Part shown: positions 18,357 through 31,581 of the stretch, one piece after another | Position numbering within the stretch: the stretch's first letter is position 1 | How the letters are laid out: every line of letters begins with the position of its first letter | Origin: Anniella stebbinsi | Taxonomy: Eukaryota > Chordata > Lepidosauria > Squamata > Anniellidae | Length of the DNA: 64,000 nt | Assembly (NCBI GenBank): GCA_029215795.1 | Contig: JARDYH010000005.1 | Coordinates: 43,530,001-43,594,000, forward strand | Reading direction: 5' to 3' | Made by a program: the position numbers and the translations under genes | Notes under the pieces: generated by a model | The model's database searches: none | What the model was told of the DNA's origin: nothing | Seen by the model: only the letters and a program-made list of their open reading frames with translations

Positions 18357-19861
18357 TCTTCCCTCCATACTCTCCCTTCTGTATTTTAAGTTTTATAATC
18401 AAAACTGTGAGTCCACAATTCAGAGCAAGTTAGAAGTTCTTCAATTAGGTTTTAAGCAGGAGTTAAATTTAATTGCAACTATACTTGCTCCACTGATTTC
18501 AATGAGACTTATATGCAACTAGAATAAAAGTCTTACACCATTAAGAAAAACAAACAAACAAAGAGACTGATTGAACCTTAAAGATTTGTTAGTCCCTTTT
18601 CAGTACAACATCATAACACAACCCACAAGAGTTCAATCTTAAAAACCATTCTGATCCTACAGAGCAAGAAATGGAGTACATGGCAATTCCTCTTATTGCA
18701 CCAACTAAATTTCTTATTTGAGCATGTTTAAAGCATCCTAGTAGTGTGCAAAACCATTATGTAACAAATAGATGGAGGTGAAGGGAGCATAATGGATTGG
18801 GGCAGGACAGACTGGAATCTATTCACGTGTCATCCAAATCAGCATTCTAGTCACTGTGAGTCTCCACTGGTCAACAAGGGAGCAGATGGGACACCTGCCC
18901 CATAAGATACATGACACTAAGTCATAATGGTGTAAAACAGGGTGAGGAACCTGTGGCCCTTCAGACGTTATTGGACTACAACTTCCATCATTCCTGGTCA
19001 TTGGCCATCCTGCCTGGGGCTGATAGCACTTAGAGTCCAACAACATCTGTGGAAGGCCCGGGTTCTCCAACCCTGTGTAAAGCCACCAACTGTAATGCAA
19101 ATGTATCTATGTCGGAGTAGTCCAACAACAATTAATTTAAGGCCATTGCTCCACATCTGGAACTTCAAAGGCTTGGCGCTTTTCTTCAAGCAAATTCTAC
19201 AGGGGAAGGTAAGAATAGAGTTTCATATCCTGTCATCCATTGAAGATGTATGTCACACTTGCCTGAATTGCCATTTATTTATTTGTTTATTGTCACTACA
19301 GCCACCTGAAACAAGTCTTTGTCAGCTTCAAAGACATGGAAGACAGAACTCCACATACTAGAGTATTGAACCATGTTAACACATACGAGATGGATATTTG
19401 CCCTGTGCCAGCTTTGTCAATTTTTTAATTATTACAGCATAAAAACTCAGCATGTCCTAATAGAAGCTCATCTAACAGGTGCATTTACATCTCCACAGGG
19501 TATAAATCAGAACTGCCTTAATTACAATTGCAGTAACTGTTAATAGGATAAGGAAAGCATTTAGCTTTCGAACAGGTGCAGGAAACCTGACATCATTATG
19601 TGCTTTTGGCTTTGTCTCCAGAGATGCATCTTGAAGCCACCCGTATGTAATTGGCTCATTCTCCACAACTCACTTCTGGGCATCTCAATTTCCTTCTCAA
19701 ACAATCAGTCCCCTAAACAACCCGAAGTAGCTTCACTTCTCTCAAGCAGGGAGCGTTCAGAGAATAATTCCTAGTTATATAACCTCTTCTGCAAATTTCA
19801 GTTGTTAAAAAAAGAAGTGCATTTGTAATAATTTGAGTACAGCACCAAACAGGCAGGGAGA

Positions 19862-19893
<32 letters not shown>

Positions 19894-22380
19894 ACCACGT
19901 AGAATTAGAGTCAGTCAGCATATATCCTGAAAGGCTGCTGTGAAAACACACTCACCATGTTATGAGCAGACGTACAACCTTCTCTCCAAGACTGATTTTA
20001 GGGGTAACCTGCTCTTTCCAGTTTGCAGCTGATTGCATAGCCCTGATTGACCTGCCCTTGTGTTAATCACAATGCTTCCTCCTCCACTTCTCAGAGTATG
20101 TTTTCCAACCCTTGACACTGTTTGAGTTTTAAATAAATAAATCACCAAGAAAACATACTTTCAGACAAACTTGAAGGATGCTTAGGGGAGGAAAAAAACA
20201 AGGCAGAAGCAGACAGACCACCAGAAGCAGGATGTAGGAGTTTTATGTATTTTATAGTATTTTCATATTCAATGTTGCTCCCTGCCTCAATCCAGAGGGA
20301 GAGGAGGGTAATAAATAAATAATTAGGAGAGAAGTGGGAAAAAACAATTAGCATTTCATTTAGAAGATGTAAGGGATTCAGACAAACTCCTCTGCTAAAA
20401 GAATGCACAAAGAGGTCAAGGGGTCAGTCACATAAGCTACATCTGTCCTCCACTGTTTATGAACCAAGTAGAAATGACCCCCGCCAGCTCTGTGTTCAGC
20501 ATGAGTGAAGAAGTTGCCTTACATACATACCAATACATATGAGTGAGCAGTTGTCCTATGTATCTTGATTGACTCAAGATCCTCTTTCGAATGGAGGACC
20601 TCTATGCATACCAATGATCTCAATCCCACACCCCTCTGCAGCATGTGAGAGGTGTTGACCTGAATACCCCTTGTGTGTTGCTTGAAAAGCAATGATGGGG
20701 GGAAGTGGAGCTTATCCCACATCAGAAAAATCCATACCTGCTTCTGTTGCACCTGTATGTAGCTTCAGTTGCCCGAGGACCAAATACTGGTAGAAACAGA
20801 CAAATAAGAGAGCCTAGGCACTTTAAGGAAAAAGATGTCAATTATCTGGTGGGAGTTCCTGGGAGTAAAACTAGGTAGCAAACATTAATGGAAGTCAAAT
20901 GCAAACTGCAGCTATATAGGAAACATAAATAAGGGGAAATTGAGCTCAGCAGAAAGTGCCGGGTGGGAAGACTGCACGTTGAGATAAAGCTGCAGAGTGG
21001 AAATGGAAGCTATAACATGTACCAGGTGAATTACCAAAGTGTAAATTAGGAAGGCGATAAAGAATGGAAATGGGCAGCAATAGCATATCATGAAAATACA
21101 AAAGGAGGCTTTGAAAGGCAGGGCCAGCCAATTGTTGCTGTGGAGGGCAATTTCCTTTTCTGATGACATATGGGGAGGGGAAGCCTGAGTGTGGAAAAGG
21201 AAATTATGCTGGTGAGCCACCACGAACCAGTGTGATCAAACTTTCTAGAAAAAGATTTATGTGGGATGCACATAAGGCTTTTTAAAAAAGGCTTCAAAAC
21301 TTTTATCTTCCCCAATTAATACATAGCATGTAACTACATCAGCTAACTTGATAATGGGGGAAGCTCTTGCTATTCAGATATCTATCACCTTAACAGGATG
21401 AGGCTAATGTCTGTCCAAATTAGTTGTAAAGCTATTGACCTCATTCTTTCCTTCCATTAGTGTTGCCTCTAAGCATGCTCCAGATTTCTACCCTTCAAAG
21501 TTATTCATAGTCCTGTGGGATGCAATGGAGCTGTGGTATAATCCCCAGGCATAAATTTTGAGGGGGTGAGATGAGAAAAGACTAAGAGCTTTGTTGGAAT
21601 CAATTTCATAGCCTCTCCTCCATCTGCAGAGAAAAGGTAATGATATTGACAAATCCCAGCCAGTGTCAACACTCTCCTGGAAGTAGCCATGGCGAAGATC
21701 ACTTTGATGTGTGAGGTCCCTGGGCAGGTGATTGGATTGACAAGCCCCATGTCTGGCCACAGGTGAAGGAAAAGAGGTAATACAGTCCAAAGAAAACTTG
21801 CTCTTAACTATAGAGCTAATTTCTCTTTCCTTATTTCTCTTTCAAAAGTGTTTCGTGATGGTAGCTACATAGAGAGAATATACACATAATTTAACATTCT
21901 CCTGTGTCTTTATTCATCAGTTTTAATCCAATGCGAAGGGCATTACTCCAGTAGAGAGAAAATGATGTTTCAGCAAAAGGATGATGTAGGAGAATGTATA
22001 ATCTCAGCCCACGCTCTCCACTCATACTGAAATTCCTATCAATCACCCACATGCTGCGGTTTTAAACTTGATTAATTTCTTCTAGAAAAAGCACTTCTTT
22101 GCAAAACGAAGTCTCAGGGCCAAACTATACATTATATGGAGTTATATGTCTCTCCTTCCACCCCTCTGTGTTCTACGTAACTTTCCATGAGAGAGAAAGA
22201 TTATGCACTCTTTTCCCTGCTGAAATGTAGCCACCAAAGGATAAGAGCACAGGACGGGTGGATGGGAAAGAGGTGCTTAACACTTTCCAAGCTGACTGTT
22301 TCTCCTTTCAAAATTTTTCCTCTACCAAGCTGCATCCCAAACCTCCCTCTCCAGCTGACCCATCAGCCCCTTGCAGGTTA
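18357..22380. other. No recognisable gene; short repeat fragments
   Basis: Contains a degraded hAT-like MITE (about 18944-19075, ttggactacaacttccatca), a (GA)n run at about 19857-19893, and an L2/CR1-type tail at about 20225-20330 ending in aataaataaataat. Other frames show no domain. Confidence 0.5.
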
Positions 22381-22384
22381 GTAA

Positions 22385-22562
22385 AAAAGCACCCATTATA
22401 TACACTGGTTGCTGGGGAACATGGGTGGGAGGAAGCTGTTGCACCATATCCTCCTTGTGGGTCCTTGGTTGACAGCTGGTTGGCCACTGTGTGTACAGAG
22501 TGCTGGACTAGATAGACCCTTGGTTTGATCCGGCATGGCTCTTCTTATGTTCTTATGTTCCA
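22385..22562 (+). repeat. CR1 LINE 3' end
   Basis: The segment ggactagatagacccttggt followed by ggctcttcttatgttcttat is the characteristic CR1 3' untranslated end with its 8-bp terminal repeat (TTCTTATG). A second, longer CR1 3' end lies at 53585-54418. Confidence 0.65.
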
Positions 22563-22638
22563 AGCAGGGGGAAAAGCAGGTCAGGGGCGATGGTTTTGAG
22601 CACACAGCAATACCAACATTTGGATTTTCATTGCATCT

Positions 22639-24550
22639 TTGCCCTGGAGATCTCCTGTGTCAAGTCCATCAAACTACAGGCCCATTAGTTTACTGTCAGT
22701 TGTGGGGAAGCTGTATGCTAGTTACTTAAACTCGAGGCTCACCACTTGGATTGAGGAAGATAACATCCTGGGGAATGAACAGGCAGGTTTCAGGAAGTGC
22801 AGATCAACTCTCGACCATTGTCTAGTCTTAAACCATCTGGCAGAAAAAGATATGAACTTTTACGGAAATTGATCGTTTGTCGCTTTTATAGACCTTAAAT
22901 CTGCCTTTGACACAATATCAAGAGAAAGACTATGGACTAAGTTACAACATTCCACCAGAGATAAAAAGATTGTTGCATCTTATTAAATGTTTATACCAAT
23001 GCACCACATGAGTAAGGTGTGGTTTGGAGGGCAATCTGACAAAACCTATTTTAGCCAACAAAAGGGTTCAACAGGGTTGTATATTAGCCCCCACCTTGTT
23101 CAACCTCTATCTAAATGATTTGATGGGGAATTGTTTAGCATCTGATTTTCACACACCAAAACTGGCAGGGACCAAAGTCCCTTTATTGTTGTATGCAGAT
23201 GACGCTGTTCTAATGTCATTGTCCAAAATAGGCCTAAAACGCTTGCTTCGAGTTTTTATGATGTACTGTAATGACAATCTACTGACAGTCAATTTCAGTA
23301 AAACAAAAATTATGGTATTTTCTAGACGTAGAGCACTAAATAACTGGTTAATAGAGGGACAGCACATAGAGCAAGTCAAGGAGTTCAAATATCTGGGTAT
23401 TGTGTTTTCTTCTACACTCTCCTGGGCTACCCATAGGCAGTTTGCAGTCCAGGCTGCCCAGAATATAAGTAAGGCAGTACTCCGATTCTTTTATACTAAA
23501 GGGGGACAATTCATTCCTGCTGTCTTACAAATATTTAAAGCCAAAATTCTGGCCCAGTTGTTGTATACTATTCCAATATGGATTCAGGGATTCAATCCAA
23601 CTGTTGAGAGTGTTCTTTCAAACTTCTTGCACTCACTTTTTGGAATGCCAAGGTGTGTGCCATCTGCTGAACTATGCCTGGAGGCTGGCTTTGCATCTAT
23701 AGAATGCAGGGCTTGGTCCCTTTCCTTTCGATATTAGCTAAAGGTTGTATATGCCAATTCATCCCAAGGCTATCTTTTGCAAAGGGATGTTTTTACCCTG
23801 CATTTATTTGGTCTATCTCATGTTTCTCCACACATGAGATTATCCTGTGGCAAAAGCTATTACAGAACAATGAATTAAGGACATCGATTTTCAATATGCA
23901 ATGACAAATGCATGTAGATTCTGCTCTCCAATACATTCCAATCTAATTTTTGAATTTCCTAGATATGCCAGATATCTATTTGACCATTCCCAAGTACTAC
24001 CAGGTTTTTTCTAGGGCTAGATTTAACTGCCTTCCTTCTGCAATATTGGAAGGGTGCTATCAGGGCATCCCATGAGGACCGCTTGTGCCCTTGTGGTGAT
24101 GAAACAGTTGAATCGTTAGGGCATTTTTTTTTTTAATGTAGCCTCCACAGGGAGGAGCAAAACAGATTTCTGGGCTTTTTATGAGAAAACACCCTGGAAG
24201 GACACCCAAACAGTATTTGGAATACTTTCTGGCAGGTACAAACAAGTTAGCAACAGAATCAGTGACTAAGTTCCTCTTCTCCATACAAAGCTCTCGTAAC
24301 ACATTTTTTTCACCCAAGTTGTAGCTTTTACTCCAAGTTGTTGTTCTTAATTTTTAGTATCAGGTGTTTTAACCATGTTCAAGTATTTTAAATATGTGTA
24401 CTTTTAAACCATTTTTTAGCTTGTTGTATAATGAATTAATGACTGTGTTTTTATGGTTCTAACAATGGCTGCCATTGTTTTTATTGGGTCTGTGACCACA
24501 TAATAATACAATTGATAGATGGATTGCCCAGGAGATATCCCGTGTCAAGT
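22639..24550 (+). mobile_element. 5'-truncated non-LTR retrotransposon with 27-bp target duplication
   Basis: Reverse transcriptase segments are spread over frames: NYRPISLLSVVGKLYASYL and NILGNEQAGFRK (22660-22800), QQGCILAPTLFNLYLNDL and the catalytic LLYADDAVLM (23070-23220), then a C-terminal cysteine motif CPCGDETVESLGH (about 24090). The body (22666-24523) is flanked by ttgccctggagatctcctgt (22639 on) and its diverged copy at 24524-24550, 27 bp with three differences: a typical LINE target duplication. Stops and frameshifts around 22870-23020 and after 23737 make it dead. The clade is not certain; the YADD box and C-terminal CCHC-like motif fit several non-LTR groups. Confidence 0.8.
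23024..23737 (+). pseudogene. Reverse transcriptase fragment (non-LTR LINE)
   Basis: The longest remaining open piece (238 codons with stop) of the LINE at 22639-24550. It begins inside the RT fingers/palm and includes the YADD active site (LLYADDAVLM) and the thumb-like FKYLGIVFSSTLSW region, then ends at a stop before the C-terminal domain. Confidence 0.8.
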
Positions 24551-27500
24551 TTTGCCAATGTAAAATGAGGAAACTGTTCCTCAATGTAACACACGGTGAT
24601 TAACTTTTATACAGAAATAGCTATTATAACTATGATCAAGTAGTAAGAACAGGTCAAGCAAATGTAGAAGTTTATAAGCTTTGAAATAAACCAGAGATTG
24701 TGATTAAACCCTTAATTAGGAGGGTTATCTCCCGCCCCAACTCCCACACACTATCTTGCATAATTAAGAGAAGAATAAAATTGAATTAAGATAATTTGGT
24801 GGTGGCAAAATAAACCAACAACACCCCATGATCCCAGCCAGCTTCTCTTCATCAGGCTGCTTTGAATATAGGGCTGCTTCCCAACAGCTGCATTGTTAAT
24901 TCCCTTAACTGAGAATACAAAGGACTATTGACTACAAATGCTCTTTAAGTAGAAACTACTCAAAACACACACAACTCCCACATCTGTATGTAAAAATATA
25001 ACAGTCTGTAGCTTCTTCACAAGGAGCCTAAACATTTCTGAACAGAAAATACTCATTTTCTACATGGGTGACATAGAAATGCACCTGTGGAGGGGCTACT
25101 ATGCATTTAAGCACACAGCCCCACACACTCAGAAAAATGGCTTTAATACCACTACTCTTGATCAATTAATTATTAGGTTATTCAACATATTCATATTCAC
25201 TATATTTAGAGATCACGTGTATGCAGCAGTTTGTGGATAATAAAGACTCCACATAACTTCGAGTCTTTAGCCAGCTTACATTTTCCACTATTGGGGCCAC
25301 TTCTGTGCCACTTTCTTAACAGGAAGACTCCTGTAAAAGCTGTGTGACAAGCATACATTTCATAAATGCAGCTTTCCCAATTATCACATCTCCATGCCAG
25401 GAGAAATTGCCTCTCTCAAAGTTCTGCCTCTCAAATATCTATTAAAAGACACAGAATCCTTATTGAGGTGGGGAGAGAAGGCTGTAATCTGTCTCTCATG
25501 CAGGCTGACTGAATTCCATTCTAGTGTTTTCTGGTTCATAGGAAGTGAATTGCATGTATGACAAATCATGTGCATCAACATAATTATCCTACTAGTGAAT
25601 GAACTCACGCTCTTTTTTTGTCAGCAGTTGCTGGATCTGAGTGTGGCTGCCCCATCTGGTGAACCGCTGAACTGCGGGTGGCAGCCTTTTCAGGGAAGAG
25701 CCTTCCAGTAATGGACTGACTCTAGCAACCCAAGCTGGCCATTGGACCCTTCTGGGCACGAAAGAGTATCAAGAGCTTCCTTCTCCAGCTGAGCCTTACT
25801 TGAACAACATTTTTTTTTCTTAGCTCTTCCATGCTCATGTACCCTTGGTTGTTCTTTGGTCCTGCCCCTTGGTTTGTCCTCAGATTCTGATTTCGCCCCA
25901 ATTCTTGACTTACCCTTAACTTGTTCTTTGGCCATGTTACCGGCTTGTCCCACAGCTTCTAGTTCCTAGCTCCTGGCTCACTTCCAACTGCTTTCCCTAG
26001 CCTAGCACTAGCATTTTCCAGGAAAGGCTGTGTAGTCAAGGTCAGACTAGGAGCTCATCCTCTACACATTTTAATAACCATCTCTGCTCTCTGCCTTGAT
26101 GCTTTTCTTCACAACTATTTATCCATTTTAGCTAATTTAATGCATGAATGCATAAAGAAAAGAGCCCTATGTAGGTGTTCTCAGCCTGCTCACATGAGGG
26201 CTAAAAGGGTAGTGAGGTAAGGGTGTACGCATAAACTCACCCCTAAAATCCCCACCCATCCAGTCCCTGAATGTCACATTTCAGTGGTGAGATTTTAAGG
26301 GGGATTCTATTCATGTTCATGTGGAGGTTTCTACTCATGTTCAAATGTAGATGCCCCTTTCAGATCTTCTCCACCAACACAAGAAGGTTGTGAACTGAAC
26401 AAACGAGGATAAAAACACTGGGGTGGGCCTTGCATGCATGCCCTCACGTTCATGTGAGAAGGCTGAACTCCTGCATAGGGCTAAGACAGCCATCCCCTAA
26501 CTTGGTGCCCTCCCAATGTTTTGGACTACAACTCCCAGGATTCATGACCATTGGCCATAGTGACTAGGGCTGAAACATCTGGAGAGCACCAGGTTAGGGA
26601 AGGCTGAGCTAGGATCTTTATTATATTCAAGACATCAGCCAGCATAATGTGACATTATGCTGAGGGATGTGTGCTACCTATTAAGTGCTGCCTTTGTAAG
26701 ATCCTGAGTGGAGAAGGAATAATTTTAGTTTTAGTACCAACCTAACTAGCATGTTTTATATCTGTTAACAGTACTTGTGCTCTAAAATTAATGAAATGGG
26801 AAAGAGCAACACACACACACTCATTATCAGCCCACAAGTATTGAAATGCACCTTCTACATGTACTTTCAACATCTCTGTTCTTCATGCCGAGCAGGCACC
26901 ATGTTTTGAAGGAAAGAAATGGCTTATCTGAAAGCATGTGTTCTACCTAGCAATTACTGTCACCTCAGCAAGAAAATGAAGACATCTGCTGGTTGCTAAC
27001 GTGCTGCATCTTTCCTTATCCACTCTAGCGAATCAGTAGTCAGGAGACTGTAAGTAACAATGTAATCAAGGAAACTTGGTTCTTTTGACAGTAACTTTAA
27101 CCCAAGGCAAGTAACACAAGCTGCAGAAGCATTAACAAAATCATTCTTACATTTCACTTCTTGGGGAAGGAAATACCATTATCCTCTTTCACAAAGGTGT
27201 AATAAAGCCACTGGCAGAGAAAACTTAATGCCTTTCATATTAGTGTGAATTATTGCTACTCATCGGCGTGGAGCCAAGATTTAATACATAAAGATTATAG
27301 ATCTTCTCAGATGCTATCTGTACACCCTATGGCAAAGCAGCATCTCACAGGATTCCATCAATGGCATTCATTCATAGTAGCTGTTTAAATGTTGTTTTCA
27401 TCATCTTGGTGGTCAAATCACAGTAACATGTAATTTCTGATCACACTGAAACTACTGGATAACATTCCAGAATGCACTCCATATTCAATGATTTAAAACA

Positions 27501-28825
27501 AAATGGCTGGTTAAAGACCAGAGTTAAGCCTGCCTATTGACTCAATGTTAACTCAAGCTCTACGAAGCCAGGAAATTGGAAATTCAAGCTAATGTCTTAA
27601 AAGATGCCCTATGAACAGTAATGATGTTGTGTTATGGAACACATTCTGCTTGCTTACAACCCTCCATGCACCCACCCCTTTCATTATTGCTCTTTCGGGC
27701 CCAAATCTAGATGAGGAGGATGTAGTGTCTGGGACCAGCTAAGATGCCCCACATTGTCCTGGTCCTGTATTGTCATATGAACATTGAACTCTTACTAAAA
27801 AGTGATGTTTTTATCCATCTTTCTTCCTCAAGGAAACAGCTTACATGATTCTCATCCTCTCCCCATTTATCTTCACAGCAATCCATGAGTGTAGAAGAAG
27901 TTGTTCAAATAGAAGCGTTCACATGTTACACTTAATGTTTGTACAGTCTGTGTACATGTGTATACAGATGGTTGTACACACATATAGTTAATTACATTTT
28001 ATATTCAACAAGTGAATAATCTCTGTTCACAGGTTGTGGGTTTATATGCACGTACATTACATTTACATGTAATGGAGTGTGTATATGTTCATAAGGGGTC
28101 TCTGGATGATAGCCTAGCATGCTTTTGCCTATAGAAGGGCATTTCTTCACCTGGAAGAGCATGTGACAAAATACTGTAACCCTTGCATTGCTGCTGTATT
28201 CTAGTTTCTTCATTAACAAACAGTATAAATAAGGAATTTTTGGATCTTGATTAAATTGGTTACTTCTTAAAAATTAAAGCAATTGCTCATAGAAGTACTG
28301 CTGTTAATCTAAACAGAAATAAGCCCTCCTGTGTTTAGTGAGGCTTGGACAGGATAATGCTCACTGTAAAAATTTAGTACCGTAGTTCTTCCTAAACTAT
28401 TATAAATATAAGCAGACTCACCCACCCACCCCATTTTATCTACCCAACAAAAACACCACTATCGAACTTTGAACACTGAATAAAAACAATAATGAAAATT
28501 TTAACAAAAATTGCTGACAATAATGTAATTAATGAGGAGGAGGAAAGAGGGAAGGAAGCAATAGGAGCAGTTCAGGTAACTATACCATTTAAGGTAAGTC
28601 TCCGGGAGAGCAAATCTAAGGCCTCTAGTCAGTATCTGGAGCACCAGCGGAGGCTGTGGATCACCTCCTATCCTCTGGGATTTCCAGTCCCTTCCCCACC
28701 CAAAGCAAGGTAAGTTAGCTGGATGGGTTCAGGGAATGGAGGTGCAATTGCCTCCATCCTCCTCTCGCCCTGCCTGGCTTGTTCTAAAAGGTATAGGTAG
28801 ATGGAGGGTTCCGAACTTTAATATA
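24551..28825. other. No recognisable gene over 4.3 kb
   Basis: Only a palindromic hAT-like MITE (26487-26606) stands out. A Lys-rich minus-strand frame at 25690-25953 has no family resemblance I can support. Confidence 0.5.
26487..26606. mobile_element. Palindromic hAT-like MITE
   Basis: Ends cagccatcccctaacttggt and accaggttagggaaggctg mirror each other around ttttggactacaactcccag. Same family as 4816-4951. Confidence 0.7.
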
Positions 28826-28829
28826 ACAT

Positions 28830-29135
28830 AATATAATATGGAATTATCTCCCCGATAAGGCCCGCCTGGCGCCAACACTGTTATCTTTTCGGCGCCAGGT
28901 CAAAACTTTTCTTTTCTCCCAGGCATTTTAACAGCTCAAGTTGAAGTTTTGATTGACAGTGTGGCCAGGCTTAACAGTTTAAAATGTTTTAAATGTCAGT
29001 TGTTTTATGTTTATGTTTTAAAATTTTGTATATTGTCTTTTTAGCGTTCAATCTTTTAATTTTAGTAAACCGTCCAGAGAGCTTCGGCTATGGGGCAGTA
29101 TATAAATGTAAATAATAATAATAATAATAATAATT
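28830..29135 (+). repeat. L2-type LINE 3' fragment
   Basis: Encodes the last residues of an L2-type ORF2 (WNYLPDKARLAPTLLSFR) matching the C-terminus of the larger copy at 42541-45365, then its 3' UTR with agagagcttcggctatgggg and a (TAA)n tail at 29110-29134. Confidence 0.75.
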
Positions 29136-31317
29136 GCATATATTATATTATATTGTATTACATTGTATTATATTATGCTTGCTCCCATCCAACTGCAGTT
29201 TGTGAATTCAGATGCAGGCTGGAGAACTACTCCAGCTTCACTCCAGCATCAATTTCTCATTGGCCATATTAATGATGGTTTATTGTTAAATCTACACCAA
29301 CATTAATCACAGGCAAGATATATTCCAGTCATGTGATCCAAGCCCTGGGAAGTAACAGTTCCAATAGCTAATTTTAGTACTGAACTACTTGAAACAGAAA
29401 TGAACCTAACCCAACCCAACCAGAAGCCTGATGAGTGGTCAAGACAGATAACATTTTAAGTGCCGTGGAAGTGATTTGAACACACACATGTGCTGCCCTG
29501 AAAACAAATGGGTTAGAATGCAGTAAAACTGTGTTCAAGTCACTACAACTACACTTGCAAACATTATGTCTGTCTTCATCCTTAGAGAAAAGCAAACTGT
29601 GAAGAAACACTGTATTTTCACCTATTTATGTTTAATACTGTTTATGTATTTTGAATGATCTGTGTGATGTTATAATGTAACTGAATAGGCCAGAGGTCTA
29701 GCTTTGATACTGTGTATTCAATCTAAAAGAATTGTCGCTGCTTTGGTTATGGTGGTTTATGAAGGAATGCTTCAGACTGAGTTTAAACTTGATTAGAGGG
29801 AAATGTTACCTTTTTCAGGAATTGGTCAAGTGGGTCAACCATGATGGTTGGCAGTTATGGAGTTCCATAATGAACATGATCAGCCAAGAGATATTAAAAG
29901 GTCAATCAGAGACAGGTAGGGACAGTTGGAGATAGGTTGTTGACTGAAGGGAGCACTGCCTAGAGCTGGGAAAAGAGAAAGCCAGTCTGAGAGAACTCTT
30001 CTCAAGGGAGACCTGGAATCTGGACCTGATGACTGTGGAGTGTAGGAGGCCATGCTGTGAGGTGGTGGTGAAACTTCTATCAGGCAGCAGAACCCAGTGC
30101 CCAAAGAATTCAGGCAGATGTCTAACTACAGGGGATTTAAGCAAGAGTCCTTGATACTAAAATCTTCTCAGAAACTAGGAGTAAGAGGAAGAGCTGGAGA
30201 CAGAGCTGGAGATGGTGGGGTTTAGAGGAATATGATCTGATGTAAAATTTAATGAGAGCTCATAAGCAGGAAATACTCTCTTATATAGCATGGTGACCTA
30301 CTTTATTTACAGCATAGTTAAGAAACCCCATCCTAATATTTGAAAAAGCAACACTCGACTACCTTATGTATATAATTTCCTTAAAGATATCTCAGTTCTG
30401 TTCATCTCAGTTCTGTCTCTAGAGGCAGTGTCAACCCCATTCCTATATCTTAGTTACCAGGCTCCAGAGTTATATAAGATACAGAGGGTTTATCTTGGTG
30501 GCAGTAGTCATATAGTTCAGGTTTATAGTTGAGCACTCTTGTGGCCGGGAGTTCCATTGACTCAAGTGTTAAAAAAGAAACAGTGGCAGAAAACCTACAG
30601 GTTTTCAACATTTGTTGACACAGGTGGAATAACCCACAGGTTGCTCCTTCATACTTGGTGTTGGCAGTGGGATAACCTGAGGGGTTTCTGCCACACAAGC
30701 CATCACTCTGCTTAACTTTGCAAGGTTTTGCTGTCTGATGTTTAGCAACATTGACACAAAAGGCTTACAGAAGGACAGCACACAAAAGAGAGAAAATCAA
30801 TGAGAGATTCACTAGTGTGATATTTCTCTTTTAAAGTCAGAAGATCATTCAAAACAGATGGTGGTAGAAAGCCATTGTACAAAAACAATAAAGTGTTAAG
30901 TCTGAAAACTAAATTGAGGTGGCATTATACAGTGCAAGACTGTAACTGGAGTCTTCTAGCTACTCAAAAATGGGAAAGTTCATTTTATTTTTATAACATT
31001 TCTGAAGTGATAGTCTCTTGAGTTATTCATGGTTGTAGAAAAAAAAACCAATATGTTCTTTTCACGCTTCCTAAAGATTATGCTAGAGAAGCAAGAACCT
31101 TTTGTCTTTTAAAAAAATCACTGTGATTTTAAACCTCAGCCTTTGTGATTTGGGAAATGGAAATGCAGAAGTTAGTACTTGTAACCTAATATGATTTGGA
31201 ATAAAGCTTTTCCCAGTGACAGTTCCAATTGATAGGACATAGACCTCACTGTTTGAAGCCACTAAATTTCACTGATTTTTTATTAGATACATGTTGAATT
31301 TTGAGTTTTGCTATAAA
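29136..31317. other. No recognisable gene
   Basis: AT-rich sequence with short frames only and no repeat family I can name. Confidence 0.5.
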
Positions 31318-31581
31318 TGCTCAGGCATTTAGCAATATCTGATGAGCCTGGGTTTTGTTTTTAGGCTTATAGCTTTTTAAAGTTATTATAGTGGTTTTAA
31401 ATGAATATGTATATTGTATGTTTTTACTGTTTTAATTTTTGTATATCATTTTAATTTTTGTATATTGTTTAAATTTTTGTATATCGTTTTAATTGTTTTA
31501 ATCTTATGTAAACCACCCAGAGAGCTTCGGCTATGGAGCGGTATACAAATGTAACAAAATAAATAAATAAATAAATAATAA
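31318..31581 (+). repeat. L2-type LINE 3' UTR
   Basis: gcatttagcaatatctgatg through agagagcttcggctatggag and an (AAAT)n tail. Matches 45130-45365 closely. A short ttttgtatatc motif is triplicated near 31437-31485. Confidence 0.75.

Noticed and set aside
25690..25953. Lys-rich minus-strand frame that looked like a nuclear protein exon
   Set aside because: Composition alone; no domain, and no recognised neighbour or splice signals.
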